A stretch of DNA of 64,000 nucleotides from Symsagittifera roscoffensis. Its lineage: Eukaryota; Xenacoelomorpha; Acoela; Convolutidae. A program made the translations under genes and the position numbers. Positions within the stretch are counted from its first letter, which is position 1. Each line of letters opens with the position of its first letter. Under the pieces are notes generated by a model, which did not search any database, had not been told where the DNA came from, and saw only the letters and a program-made list of their open reading frames with translations. Below, piece after piece: positions 31,031-42,778 of this stretch. Location of the stretch: NCBI RefSeq assembly GCF_963678635.1, contig NC_087062.1:80948751-81012750 (forward strand), in the 5' to 3' direction.

Positions 31031-31834
31031 ATGAACGATCACTTGCATGCGACGGGGTTTCTTGAGCAGCTCAAAGGTGATGAACCTACACCGAAGAAGA
31101 TCTGGGAAGCCATCCAGACATTGTTTGCAGCCATGAATGAAGTACAAGAGAACGTTGCCTCACGATTTGGCTCCAAGACAAAAGTGGCGTTCACGACGTC
31201 CCACGGGTACGCGAGCATGCCTCCCGCTCTGCAATTTGTGTATGCGATCTTGATCTTGATAGCAGAAGGGAATGGATGGCGTATTCTGATGGCAGCTCCC
31301 AATCGGGAGCTGGAACCTACAAACTTGAGACTTCGCAGATCAGAACTGGCGGCGGCGTGGGCAGATGTGTCCCACGCGTTGAGGGGTTTTTACGAAGTGG
31401 CTGACATCATCATCGTATTGGACGAGGTCCTCTTGCTAGAGATATCCAACTTCGCTAGGCAACTCAAGCTTAGTCCGATTATAGGGGACGATCATCCAGT
31501 GGTGACTCACCTGACGGCCAGTCTGTGGTTTCGAAACATGGAGTTGACCATCACAAGCTCCACCAGTAAATCTAGAGGGCCGAGCAACGAGAGGAAGAAC
31601 GTGGCCGCATCGGAAAAGCAGCTGGAGTCGATGGTGTATCGACTGACACAAGAGAGAGGCAGGTGGCCCTTCCTGACACCAAGGCTGGAGAACGCCACGA
31701 AGAAGACAAGAGAAGGTGCACCGCTGGTGAAGCAGATCTGGGATTTTCTTGAGGAGCAGCTGGGAGTGGCAGAGAAGAGGGAAATGACGGTTGGCAGGTT
31801 CGTCACAGCAGCCAACGAAGTCACGATTGGATGA
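31031..31834 (+). pseudogene. P1 large ORF, continuation after M
   Basis: Opens with N-D-H-L-H-A-T-G, the second half of the G-x-N-D-H motif. It then has F-T-T-S-H-G-Y, M-A-A-P-N-R-E-L-E-P and L-D-E-V-L-L-L-E-I-S-N-F-A-R, all matching P2. It ends at a TGA at 31832-31834 caused by a local difference from P2. An ORF reaching back into the M LTR to 30779 exists only by chance readthrough of the LTR. Confidence 0.82.
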
Positions 31835-33118
31835 TTCTGGAGGGAGCACGCAAGGGGTGAGCTGAGGACGAGGAGGGATCACGAGATTTTTGAGTTCTTG
31901 AGTCCTTGTTGGGGAAAGGAGTTCCTGGCCGTAGTGTACAGCGCGAAAGAGACCATCTTTAAAGCCTTCATACAGGAAATATTGAATATGCCCATCAGTC
32001 TGTTGCTGGCACTGTACCTGGTTTTAACCCACGGGGAATTGGTGTCATTTCACCGACTGATGAAGTAGGGAGAGCCTCTGTCGATGGGAAGAACACACTC
32101 GAGTATTGACACCTACTCGTATAAGTGTGCTGCCGGGCTAAAGATGCTGCTGATACAGTACCTACTGATGCAAAACCGGCACCTGACTGGTGAAGAAAAG
32201 AGCCCGAAGACAAGAGAGGAGTGGAGGAAAGTGAATGGAGGCATGCCTCTATTGACGGACCTATGCCTGGCTATGAGGTCGGACCCCATGGGAATGATCC
32301 GGGGGCTAGGGGAGGTCGTAACCTGTATCTATTGACCGGCCGTCACGTTCGCGTTTCCAGATCCTCTGGTGACAGCTTATCGATACTCAGTGACCCACGT
32401 GAGCCTCATAAGCATATTAGATGGGACGACACTTAATTGGTGTCAGCAGGAGGTGCTAAGGGCACAGATGAGCAACACGGTGCTCTTCGGAAAGGTGAAG
32501 GATCCGTAGTTGGTGGTATACAGTTTTCGAGGACAACTGCAGTGCAGGATGGGAGGCAAGCGCGAAGGCCCCATCGAAACGTATCCCAAGTTCTGGAACC
32601 TAAACCCCCTGACAGCAAATGGACAAGAGATCTTGAGAATTCCCGCATGGAAGAAAAGCTTCGAGCTAGTGAAAAGGGAGCTAGAGGCGATATTGGAGAA
32701 TGAAGTCCTGCCAGCAAGCATTCCAGAATTTCCAACAGTGAGGAGAATGACCCTGGAGATGAACAGCTCCCTGGTGTTCCCAACCCTTTTCGCGAGAGCA
32801 GCAACCGAAGAACAGCAGAAGGAGTTCATCGACGGCTGGGATCCTCTCTTCATCGGCTACTCTGCAGCGATTTATTTTCATACCAGCGATGCGGAGATAA
32901 GTTCATGGACAACTCAAGCCAAGAAAATGAGAGGGTCGATGCCCCCGAAATTCGAGATGCGAGATGCATTGAGAACACTTGAGCGGGCAGGTCTAGAGAA
33001 CAAGTTGCCGGTGTGGGACGATGGCAGGATGATAGTGAATGAAGGGCATATCGCACTGAAAGCAGACGATATGCTGTTTGCTACAAGGAAATACCGGGCA
33101 CCTTACGGACTAGAGTAG
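31835..33118 (+). pseudogene. P1 large ORF, helical domain of unknown function (broken)
   Basis: Matches P2 54120-55500 in pieces in several frames: Q-Y-L-L-M-Q-N-R-H-L-T-G-E and G-M-P-L-L-T-D-L-C-L-A at 32150-32270, then C-R-M-G-G-K-R-E-G-P-I-E-T-Y-P from 32540, and G-W-D-P-L-F-I-G-Y-S-A-A at 32840. A deletion near 32020 removes the segment P2 carries at 54310-54410, and there is a TAG at 32066-32068. It ends in a TAG (33116-33118) where P2 continues. Confidence 0.75.
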
Positions 33119-34962
33119 GAAAGGAGACAGGAGGGAAAGGAGCTGGATGCAGCAGGCCCATTGCATGTGGCTCTGACAGAGTATAAGGAAACGAGTCCAG
33201 CGACACCATCGCCCCTATCAACGGACACCCCTGGGGTTAAAAGGAGTGGCACCGTAGAAGATCGATTCAGAAGGATTCTTGAGAGAAGAGAAGCAGAATC
33301 GGGAGAGGAGAGCATGGTTGAGACTCTCAGTGAGGCAGGAGAGGATATGGAGGTGGGAAACACACCGGAGCAGAAGCCATCGAAGGAAGAGTTCACCACG
33401 CAAGAACTGTTGAAAGATCTGAGTGGAGAAAATTGGGCAGACACCCCCACGCCACCTCTGACCTCATCTCCCCGCAAGAATCCAGAGTTGCCACTGACGA
33501 GCGAGAATCCCAACATGGGAATGATCTTCCTGAGTGCGGAGCGAAGGGAGAAGAACACCTTCGAGGGAAACAGGGACCTTTCCTAGGCACTCTGGATGAG
33601 GATGCTTGGCGAAGATTCTTGAGCGATTTTAATCGAGAAGTGGACGACGACACCACATTGGACGGTCTGTGGGACACGGTGGTGAAGTTCGGAGAGCCTG
33701 TCCTGATGGGGACAGGTCTGGAGGAGAAAGCTAGAGGAGAGCTGCTGAGCAAGATGGTCGAGTTGAGGAAGGCATCACGAAAGACCAGAGAAGACAAATG
33801 TAAAGACAGCTCTACTCCGAAACAAAAAACTGACAAAAAAATAATTGAACATGTAAGGGGGGATAAGGTCGGAACTAGTAATATAATTAAAAGTACTAAC
33901 ATCCTTAATGCTCGTGCAGGGGGGAGGCAAGAGTTGGAAGGGTTGGATGGAGACAAGGAAGTCGAATCAGTGATGATAACGACAACGCCCCCGAGTAAAG
34001 ACGTGAGGTCTCGCAAGAGGAAGAGAGACGTGGAGGGATTGGGCAGTCCTTCAGCGGATGCGGTCTCGGAGAAAAACTTGAGAGAGACGGCCCCCATGGT
34101 TCTGGCACGATGGAAGAAAGCAGCCTACAAGAGTAGCTACGAGCCGAGGAAACTGCTCGACGTAGAAAGAGAGATGGAGATCCCCGCCAGCTCAACAACG
34201 GAAGAAGACTTCAAACCTCAGAGGATAAAAATGAAGCGAGGTTCGACGAGCGGGCAGACCTGGGAAGTGGACGTCGGCACAGAATGGGTCTCAAGTGAAC
34301 ATCAGGCTATTGGGAAGCAAGTGACAAGCGATCCTCTTGAGAAGAACAAAACGAGGAACACCTCCCGACCGTGGTGGGTGGCCCTGGAAACATTGCAGGA
34401 ATTGGAAGACTGCCTGAAGAAGCTCGACAGTGGCGTGTCACGCAAATGGCGCAACTGGTATACCCAGCAGAAGGCTGATATCAATAAATTGGAATTGGGG
34501 AGCCAACTGAAAAGAACTTGGCAGAAATTGTTAAAAGATCATTTTGAAGAAGCGATGAGAACATCCTCATCGGCATCGCCGTTGATGGCGAATCCCTTCA
34601 TCAGGACCGCAGGACAACTGATATTCGTGTGGAGCCTGTTGGGGATAGAGTTAGAGACACTGACTTCGTACGATAAGTTGAAGTTGGGAGGCAAGAATCT
34701 AGAGGTATATCGAATGCTGATGCAGCACGTTGCTAGGGACAACTCAGGCTTGAGTCTGGCAAGGAGGAAAGATGCTACCTGTTTCTTGAGATGGACAATG
34801 TCGATGATGACTGACAGTACCATCCTAGCATGTCACCAGAGAGCAATTGGAAGCAAGACGCTGGAAAGGAGAGTCTCCACAGTCATCTTGAATGTGTACC
34901 AGAGTACTGGGATAGAAAAGGAGGATGGTTCTAGGCAATCTCTAGAGAGCCAAAGGAAGTAA
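33119..34962 (+). pseudogene. P1 large ORF, disordered linker and helical segment
   Basis: Two overlapping open stretches (33161-33586 and 33433-34962) in different frames. The first has acidic, Pro-rich low complexity (G-E-D-M-E-V-G-N-T-P-E). The second carries K-R-G-S-T-S-G-Q-T-W-E-V-D-V-G, W-W-V-A-L-E-T-L, L-L-K-D-H-F-E-E-A-M-R and L-A-R-R-K-D-A-T-C-F-L-R-W, as in P2. It stops at a TAA (34960-34962) where P2 has a Leu codon. No known domain. Confidence 0.75.
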
Positions 34963-36951
34963 GATGAGATACGGAGATTCTACAATATGAAGTTCGAGGA
35001 GAAACACGACTCTCCCCGTAACTTGGCTTCGTCAGGAGAGTACTTGAAACCCAACAAAAAGGGAGAGTACCAGTATGTGTCTGGAGTGGTGGGGATGGCA
35101 TACAACCCTTTCTTGGACTAGGAAGCTGGAGGTGCCCACAGAAACTATGAGGTGGCGGAGCTGCTGAAGTTCTGGACAGAGAAGATAATGGAGGTAGACA
35201 CTGTGGAGAGAGAGAGACCTAGCCTAGGTTTGATTCTCGAGAAAACACCGGAAATAATAAGTGTGCCACGCTCACGTAAAAGAGTAGAACTAAAAATGGG
35301 TAACGGAAACGGCATGTTGACCACGAATCTGAGTGTGGTGTGGAAATTGCTCAGGCCCTCCTGGTGTCCACATCCCCATGCGAGCCTGATCGAGGAAGTC
35401 ACCGAGCGAGTGAGATTGGCGCCGACAGAGGATGAAGATTTAGCGACCTTGAGTATAGTACATAGACTGATCCTGCCTCAGATGAAGGAGTCAAGTGAGA
35501 TGACGAGCGGAACAGGGTCGGTAAAGAAGATGGAGCCGGGCAGTTGTCTTGACTCGACGTGTGGGAATGGTGAGCACACCTGTGATGGACGATCATGCGT
35601 CAGGATACAGTCTTTCCAGAAAGAAGACCTAGTCACCTGGTTTGAAGATATCACCGAAAGGCAGAAGTGTGAGATACAGATAGTGGCTGAGTGTTACGCC
35701 GTTACCACTGTGAACCTAGCGGCAGCTCTGGGATTCTTCTCAAGAATGTGTAGTCTCCAGTCACTGGAGAGGCTAGAGTCAGAACACCACTTGGTGACCG
35801 CGTTGAGCGTGGAGTCATGGCCCGGAGTGTTGCAAGTGACCCAGAAACACATCAAGACTTGGGAGGTTGGACTCGAAGCGGAGATAGGATTTCCCATGAG
35901 TGAAGCCTATGGACGGCCTCTGAATGCGAAGTCCCTAGTGGGGTCAGTGATGGCCAACTTATGTGGCAACCACTATACATTACACATGGCGATGGTAGAA
36001 GTGTCCAGCCAGAGGGTATTGATAGACAAAGCCTTCTCAGTGCCCAAATGTGTAAGACAAGCTCGGATGTCACACAAGCTGTTGAGGAAGATCCGAGGAA
36101 CAGTGCCGAAAGAACAAAGGGACGACTTGAGTGAAATCTGGGGTGAAGAACTTCTAGGCTTGGAGAGCGAAAATACAAGTGACCACGAGAGACAAAACGT
36201 GATTGAGAAACCCATGGTAGGTGCCCCAAACTTGGAAGAAGTCGATAAGTCGTTGGGACTACCCGAGCATCAACAAAAAGTGACCATCTTGGTGGTGAGC
36301 ACAATGCTGGCTCTACGATGGATGGAAGAAAACATAGCAAAGTATCGGGAATCGAAGACGCCAACAGCAGAGTCGATTCACGCGATAGATTACAGCAGGA
36401 GACTTGAGTTGTTCGAGACAGCATTCAAGGTATTCGCCATACCAATGGAGATCAGACACGTGTGGAGCCGCTTGAGATTCTTTCCTTGGTTTCGCGCGAC
36501 GTTAACATCCTGGTTATATGTGGTGATGAAGGATCACATGAGGAAACATCAAAAGGAATATCGACAATTCCGGGCCGAGATAGGACCAGATGCCTTCAAG
36601 AGACCTCTACTGACCCATCGAAATGCGATCACGACGGGGTGGAAAAGAGTGGGTAGAGTATCCAGAGACAACACTAGAGCGAGGGAGTCAATACTGGAGG
36701 AGGACCTGGCGAAGAATGTAAGCCTGAGTCTTCACAATTCCTTCTGTTTGAACCGGGAGTCGAAGGTGAAGAGCTTACCGAATCAAGCGAAGAGATTGCA
36801 AGAGCAAAGGGAGTGGATGCGATCCTATGAACAGCTGAAGGCTTGGGACGAGATTGTGATCAGCTCCGATGACGAAGAGGCACTATTGGAACAGATCACA
36901 GTGTCAAAAACATCTGGATCGGGTACCTCGAGGGCGAAGAACACAAGGTGA
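34963..36951 (+). pseudogene. P1 large ORF, C-terminal region
   Basis: Continues in the same general order as P2 57340-59509. A TAG at 35119-35121 interrupts it; from 35152 it is open to the natural stop at 36949-36951. It includes P-S-W-C-P-H-P-H-A-S-L, the Cys cluster C-L-D-S-T-C-G-N-G-E-H-T-C, F-S-V-P-K-C-V-R and the tail S-S-D-D-E-E. About 60 residues including H-G-E-C-P-C-H-C are deleted near 36240. The segment 35463-35556 reappears almost identically in the chimera at 41258-41353. Confidence 0.78.
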
Positions 36952-37380
36952 GCCGGTTGCGCAAAAGGAAAGTTCTAGAGTCTTGAGTCTTGAGAGGGAG
37001 GGGGCTCGAGGGTGAACTCGGACGAAATCTGGGTTCACGAAAAAGAAATTTTAACAAATAAGATATTGTTATTAATATGCTAGATCTATTATATAAATCA
37101 AAATGCTGCATATCAATTTCCTGATTGAATAGGACAAAAGAAATTTTAAATTACCAGCTTAAAAAGCGGGAATTCATAGGTGCAGGTGTTGTGTGCAGAA
37201 TTTGATTGCTGTTTAGCGATAGTATGAAAATTTTATATGGTTGTGAATTTTGGAAGGTAGATAAACTTAAGTCTGCTGCAAACTTCTGTAAATGACCACT
37301 GGCACTGTATCTTGAGTGACAATCGGGCTTCTGGGGGATTCACTGACAGAGACAGCACGCGATGAGGACATCAATCTTGA
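36952..37380 (+). other. P1 3' untranslated region
   Basis: AT-rich, aligned with P2 59510-59924 (GTTCACGAAAAAGAAATTTTAAC and following). No ORF of note. Confidence 0.7.
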
Positions 37381-37392
37381 GTCCGGGGAGTA
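37381..37392 (+). promoter_or_regulatory. P1 3' polypurine tract
   Basis: GTCCGGGGAGTA directly before the LTR start TGTGCCAG, identical to the tract in M and P2. Confidence 0.85.
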
Positions 37393-38290
37393 TGTGCCAG
37401 TCGGTCATATCCGGAAGTTTGAACTTGAGAGACACGAAAATACGTAATTTTGGAGTGAAGTGTTAATTTTCAAAATTTCGAATGGAGCCTGTCATGCTCA
37501 GTTTTCTCGTACCAACTGAAAACACAAAGTGAAAAATCAGAACGACCGAATTTTTAATTGCGGGAAAATACTCAAGAAAAAAAAGCAGTAAATTGCTATT
37601 TGCAATTTCCCGATACAAAATAATACACGAGTAGAGCTGTCTTATCCCGAAAAAGGAGGAGAGATAACAAAAAGAAGATAGAACAACTATTTGAAACGAA
37701 CTAGAGTGAGCCTTCAATGGAAAGGTGGACAGCTTGAGTGTCCCAATGGTTCACACAAAAACTCCGATTCTAGAGCCAGAACTTGCTTCTGTTATCAAAA
37801 CTGATTAGTATCAAACTTATCTAGTTATATTATCTAATTCTCGAGTTGCTTACCAATTTAATTACTCCTTGTGCTCGAGTGCATCAACATGTGAGTCCCT
37901 AATTTAATTTTCTCGAGTGTGTTTTATGATTGCTATGTTGAGATAAGGCGAGTTTTAGGTTGATCCATCTGAAATGGATCAAAGTTCCACTGTCCAATAA
38001 AAAGTAACCTAATGGATTGTTCCGACCCTGTTTTTAACGGCGTTCATGTACTTTGGGTATTTCGAGACCTAAGTATGGGGACGTTCTTATTTTCTAGAGT
38101 GGGGGGATGTTTTGGTTGTAGCCTTTAAGCTGTAACGGGTTCTAGTCTCATGTCCCAAGCGAACCGAATTGGCTCCGATCGTTCTTGAGGTAGGAAAACA
38201 CAAGAGATAGTGTCCCTGACTCTTGAGTCAATGGTTATAGGGCCTATTTTTCTTAAGCCTCATATGTGACTGAAGTAGGCGACTGTTACA
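37393..38290 (+). repeat. P1 3' LTR
   Basis: 898 bp, beginning TGTGCCAGTC and ending GACTGTTACA. It aligns with P2 3' LTR (59937-60803) with many differences. The sequence right after it (38291 on) is a decayed coding fragment into which P1 presumably inserted. Confidence 0.88.
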
Positions 38291-38790
38291 TCATGAGCGA
38301 GGTTTGCTATGATGTTGAAATCGAGCCGAACCATCAGTCGTTGCAAGGCGAGAGCCTTGTCAACAATTCAACCACAACTGATGAAGACGCTCGGCTAGAT
38401 GTAAAAGCAAATGGATTATGGGGCTCAAGGTTTGGCCGAACCTTTTTTGATGTCGAAGTCTTCAACCCGCACGCATAAACTTCACGAAGACTACTGAAAG
38501 ACGCCTATAAGTACCACGAATCACTAAAAACTCAAAATACCAACAGAGAGTTCTACAGGCTGAACGGAGCAGCTTCTGCCCGCTCATTTTTGGCCGCACT
38601 GATGGTGCCGCAGCTACTCGTACAAAGCAGCGCATAGCTGAAAAACTTAGTGAAAAAAAAGGCATGAAAGCTACGCAGAAACAATAACCTATTGAGAACA
38701 AAGATAAGCTTCACGCTGCTCAGAAGCCCTATCTTTTGTGTAAGGGGTTGCAGATCACTGCGTAAGACGCAATTCATAGACAATTCAATT
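38291..38790 (+). pseudogene. Relic of an RT-associated C-terminal domain from another retroelement
   Basis: Conceptual reading in changing frames gives M-S-E-V-C-Y-D-V-E-I-E-P, A-R-L-D-V-K-A-N-G-L-W-G, F-F-D-V-E-V-F-N-P-H-A, then Y-K-Y-H-E-S-L-K and finally F-T-L-L-R-S-P-I-F-C-V-R-G. This order is familiar from the region downstream of RT in uncharacterised retroelement proteins of cnidarians and other animals. A TAA follows N-P-H-A at 38476-38478. Recognised from memory, clade not assigned. The 5' part is cut by the P1 LTR. Confidence 0.55.
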
Positions 38791-38947
38791 AGTGCTGTTG
38801 TAGATGTAACATTGGCCCGAAAGTAGATATCGAAAAAAAAAGCTAGGTTCTAAAACCACTGGCTAGCGTCTAAACACAGCTTTCGATGCTTTTCGCCGTC
38901 TATGCCAAAGCCAGTTCTTTCAGTGGTCTTTCTAATATCGGGTCGAC
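38791..38947. other. Unassigned stretch with an LTR-end-like word
   Basis: No ORF. TGTAACATTGGCCC at 38815-38828 resembles the M LTR end (TGTAACATTCGCCC), possibly a further LTR scrap. Confidence 0.3.
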
Positions 38948-40010
38948 AAAAAAATCATTACCGTTTCCGGCTTTGATCAGAACGCTCTCATTAACTTAAT
39001 CATATGCAGAAAAAAGAGCTCATGGCTGGATCTCAGTATCCCCAGACCACGAGGTCACTCCTAAAAACAGGGCCACTACTTATTTATCATATTACTAATT
39101 TTTTGTTCAGTAGATAAAAATCATCATCTTCATCGAAGATGGATCATCCCTTTCCCCCAACGCCTAGCTTCTCGTAATCTGAAAACGAATTTGATATTAA
39201 TTAAATTCAACTCAAGACGTTCCGGGAAGCTAAAAGTTGTTAAAATAACGAGTTACAGTTCTCTCCCGAGACCCTTATTCCTTCTCGGAAGGCTGGAAAC
39301 ATCGTCCCAACACCCTTCCTTGTTCTCAACAACTGCTCAGTAACGATTGTAGTGGCACAATCGTTGCAACTCGGAGTGGTTTCATGACATTTTCTAATCA
39401 CAATCTCAATCTTCTGCCGTTTTTTCGTTGTTTTTGTCACTAAGAGTCTTGTTGTTCTGATTTCACCGTTTCAGTTTGCGCGAAATAATAAAAAGTTACG
39501 AGACGTTCACATCCAAATCGAATTTTTAAAAATTAGCTTGTCTGTTAAAACTAACCCTTCCCGATTTGTCTGATCGTTCAAATAACGTCACTAATTCACA
39601 AAAACCATCACTCTTTTCCCGGTCAGATGTTCCAATCAAAATTCGAATGCGAAATTGCATTTTGACCATCCTGGTCGTATGTCACAAGATGACAATGCAT
39701 TAAATGCAGACTTGACTAAATTCCGGCAATATTGTTTATTGATGTATTCATATAATGCTGGTATGGGCCCTATCCAGCTTGTGCACGACTGTACCTAAAC
39801 GGTAGGGCCCCTTTTATATTTAACTATTTAATTACATAAAGTAGAGCCAGTTTTCTTCTTTTGTTTTTTTAAGGTAATCAGAAGGTCAAAAGTATCATAG
39901 TAACCGAGGTTACAGTCATGAGTCCCTTCATCATGTATTCCAGTCAAAATCCTTGGAATTATCTAGATATGGAAGTGATAATGATAAAAGAAGATGTCAA
40001 GTGTTTAAGT

Positions 40011-40056
40011 GAATATATAAATAAGGTCCGCGAGCCGTCTTACAAGACCAACATTA
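40011..40056 (+). pseudogene. Two scrambled IFT52 fragments
   Basis: GAATATATAAATAAGGT matches 61599-61615 (end of IFT52 exon 1 plus splice donor). Two bases later, a 27-nt stretch starting GCGAGCCGTCTTA matches 61195-61221 with one mismatch. The order is reversed relative to the gene. The duplicate copy is at 42418-42463. Confidence 0.6.
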
Positions 40057-40254
40057 AGACAAGTAAAGCGGCGACAAGCGTAAAGCGCCCAACGGCAACC
40101 TCATACCGATAATCGGCTGTAATGTTCAAAGCAAGCAGATTCATTTGTACTCTATTGGACGGGTATGCTGTTAAAGTTGTATGTTCGCATCTTCGTAACC
40201 GTTTTGCGTATGTTTAATTTATATATGAATGGAAAAGAGTAATACAAATATGCC

Positions 40255-40375
40255 AGAACAATCGAGTAACAATCGATTGTCAGAACAATCGATTGTTACT
40301 TGATTGTTACTCGATGGAGAACAATCGATTGTTACTCGATGGAGAAGTCAGAACAATCGAGTAACAATCGCGGGA
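40255..40375. repeat. Palindromic short repeats of CAGAACAATCGAGTAACAATCG type, unit 1
   Basis: Direct and inverted copies of GAGTAACAATCG / CGATTGTTACTC. The last direct copy is the start of the truncated LTR. A matching word occurs once in the P2 3' LTR at 60080-60103, so the array probably grew from LTR sequence. Confidence 0.7.
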
Positions 40376-41100
40376 AAGTTGCTAGATAAAACAGTGGGAA
40401 ATTGCTATTCGCAATTTCTGTCACAATACAACGAGAGTAGAGCTGTCCCATCTGAAACAGAGACAAGCGTATTCCCGAGGACTGGATTGTCATCACTCGA
40501 TTGGATTATTATTTGAACTGAACTAGAGTGAACCTTCGGTGGAAAGGTGGACAGCTTGAGTGTCCAATGGTTCACGAGAAACTACATTCTAGAGTTAAAA
40601 CTTGTCCTTGTCATTGAAACATTAAAACTCATTTAGTTACATTATTTAATTCTCGAGTTAATTACCGACTGAAGTACTTCCCTTTCTTGAGTGTGCTGCG
40701 ATGTGAGTACTTAATTTAAATTTCTAGAGTGTGTTTTATAATTGCTATGTTGAGGTAAGGCGAGTTTTAGGTTGATCCATCTGAAATGGATCAAAGTTCC
40801 ACTGTCTAATAAAAAGTAACTTAACGGATTGTTCCGACCCGGTTTTTAACGGCGTTCATGTATTTTGGGTATATAGAGACCTAAGTATGGGGACGTTATT
40901 ATTTCTAGAGTGGGGGGATATTTTGGTAGTAGCCTTTAAGCTGTAACGGGTCGTAGTCTCATGTCACAAGCGAACCGAATTGGCTCCGACTGATTTGAGG
41001 TAGAAAAACACAAGAGATAGTGTCACTGACTCTTGAGCCAATGGTTATAGGGCCTATTTTCCTTAAGCCTCATGTGTGAATGCAGTAGACGAATGTTACA
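40342..41100 (+). repeat. 5'-truncated P-type LTR, unit 1
   Basis: Aligns with P2 3' LTR from about 60074 to its end (GAATGTTACA); the first ~140 bp are missing. It is followed by TAGTGTTTTTATGGCGCTCCT and a gag start. Confidence 0.88.
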
Positions 41101-41353
41101 TAGTGTTTTTATGGCGCTCCTCAAACCTTTCGGTAAACAGCCGAACGCTCTAGCCGACACTTGGGTGGAAGTGATGAGATTACACCTAGAGCAAGATAAC
41201 TTGAATGATGAAAGACAAGCATGCACAGCCATACTCAGCAACTTAGAAGGCACGGCACATAGACTGCTCCTGCCTCAGATGAAGGAGTCAAGTGAGATGA
41301 CGAGCGGAACAGGGTCGGTAAAGAAGATGGAGCCGGGCAGTTGTCTTGACTCG
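41101..41353 (+). pseudogene. Chimera of gag start and P1-type late ORF
   Basis: 41101-41257 equals the start of the P2 gag region (41119 ATG onward). At 41258 it switches to a 96-bp piece nearly identical to P1 35463-35556 (one mismatch in the part compared), in frame, and ends with TAA at the switch into unit 2 (41354). The P2 late ORF differs much more at this site, so the donor was P1-like. Confidence 0.88.
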
Positions 41354-42417
41354 TAAAAAATCATTAACGTTTCCGGCTTTGATCAGAACGCTCTCATTAA
41401 CTTAATCATATGCAGAAAAAAGAGCTCATGGCTGGATCTCAGTATCCCCAGACCACGAGGTCACTCCTAAAAACAGGGCCACTACTTATTTATCATATTA
41501 CTAATTTTTTGTTCAGTAGATAAAAATCATCATCTTCATCGAAGATGGATCATCCCTTTCCCCCAACGCCTAGCTTCTCGTAATCTGAAAACGAATTTGA
41601 TATTAATTAAATTCAACTCAAGACGTTCCGGGGAGCTAAAAGTTGTTAAAATAACGAGTTACAGTTCTCTCCCGAGACCCTTATTCCTTCTCGGAAGGCT
41701 GGAAACATCGTCCCAACACCCTTCCTTGTTCTCAACAACTGCTCAGTAACGATTGTAGTGGCACAATCGTTGCAACTCGGAGTGGTTTCATGACATTTTC
41801 TAATCACAATCTCAATCTTCTGCCGTTTTTTCGTTGTTTTTGTCACTAAGAGTCTTGTTGTTCTGATTTCACCGTTTCAGTTTGCGCGAAATAATAAAAA
41901 GTTACGAGACGTTCACATCCAAATCGAATTTTTAAAAAATAGCTTGTCTGTTAAAACTAACCCTTCCCGATTTGTCTGATCGTTCAAATAACGTCACTAA
42001 TTCACAAAAACCATCACTCTTTTCCCGGTCAGATGTTCCAATCAAAATTCGAATGCGAAATTGCATTTTGACCATCCTGGTCGTATGTCAAAAGATGACA
42101 ATGCATTAAATGCAGACTTGACTTAATTCCGGCAATATTGTTTATTGATGTATTCATATAATGCTGGTATGGGCCCTATCCAGCTTGTGCACGACTGTAC
42201 CTAAACGGTAGGGCCCCCTTTATATTTAACTATTTAATTACATAAAGTAGAGCCAGTTTTCTTCTTTTGTTTTTTTTAAGGTAATCAGAAGGTCAAAAGT
42301 ATCATAGTAACCGAGGTTACAGTCATGAGTCCCTTCATCATGTATTCCAGTCAAAATCCTTGGAATTATCTAGATATGGAAGTGATAATGATAAAAGAAG
42401 ATGTCAAGTGTTTAAGT

Positions 42418-42463
42418 GAATATATAAATAAGGTCCGCGAGCCGTCTTACAAGACCAACATTA
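42418..42463 (+). pseudogene. Two scrambled IFT52 fragments, second copy
   Basis: Duplicate of 40011-40056 within unit 2. Confidence 0.6.
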
Positions 42464-42661
42464 AGACAAGTAAAGCGGCGACAAGCGTAAAGCGCCCAAC
42501 GGCAACCTCATACCGATAATCGGCTGTAATGTTCAAAGCAAGCAGATTCATTTGTACTCTATTGGACGGGTATGCTGTTAAAGTTGTATGTTCGCATCTT
42601 CGTAACCGTTTTGCGTATGTTTAATTTATATATGAATGGAAAAGAGGAATACAAATATGCC

Positions 42662-42778
42662 AGAACAATCGAGTAACAATCGAATGTCAGAACAATCGAT
42701 TGTTACTTGATTGTTACTCGATGGAGAACAATCGATTGTTACTCGATGGAGAAGTCAGAACAATCGAGTAACTATCGC
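42662..42778. repeat. Palindromic short repeats, unit 2
   Basis: Duplicate of 40255-40375 with a few base changes. Confidence 0.7.

Larger units (their letters stand above)
31031..38290 (+). mobile_element. P1, right half, with 3' LTR
   Basis: Continues the large ORF interrupted at 5180, then 3' UTR, PPT and 3' LTR. The junction at 31030/31031 repeats the ATG found at 5178-5180. Sequence throughout aligns with P2 53320-60803. Confidence 0.93.
38948..41257 (+). repeat. Tandem duplication, unit 1
   Basis: About 2.3 kb, nearly identical to 41354-43665 at an offset of 2406-2408 bp. In order it contains AT-rich unassigned sequence, a GGGCCCTA palindrome (39765-39810), scrambled IFT52 pieces (40011-40056), short palindromic repeats (40255-40375), a truncated LTR (40342-41100) and a gag start. 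There are no real genes; small open frames in it are identical in both units only because of the duplication. Confidence 0.92.

Noticed and set aside
30779-31834. A 351-codon open frame crossing the M LTR into P1
   Set aside because: The first 80 or so codons are LTR sequence; the rest is the P1 large ORF. The join is chance readthrough of the LTR edge.
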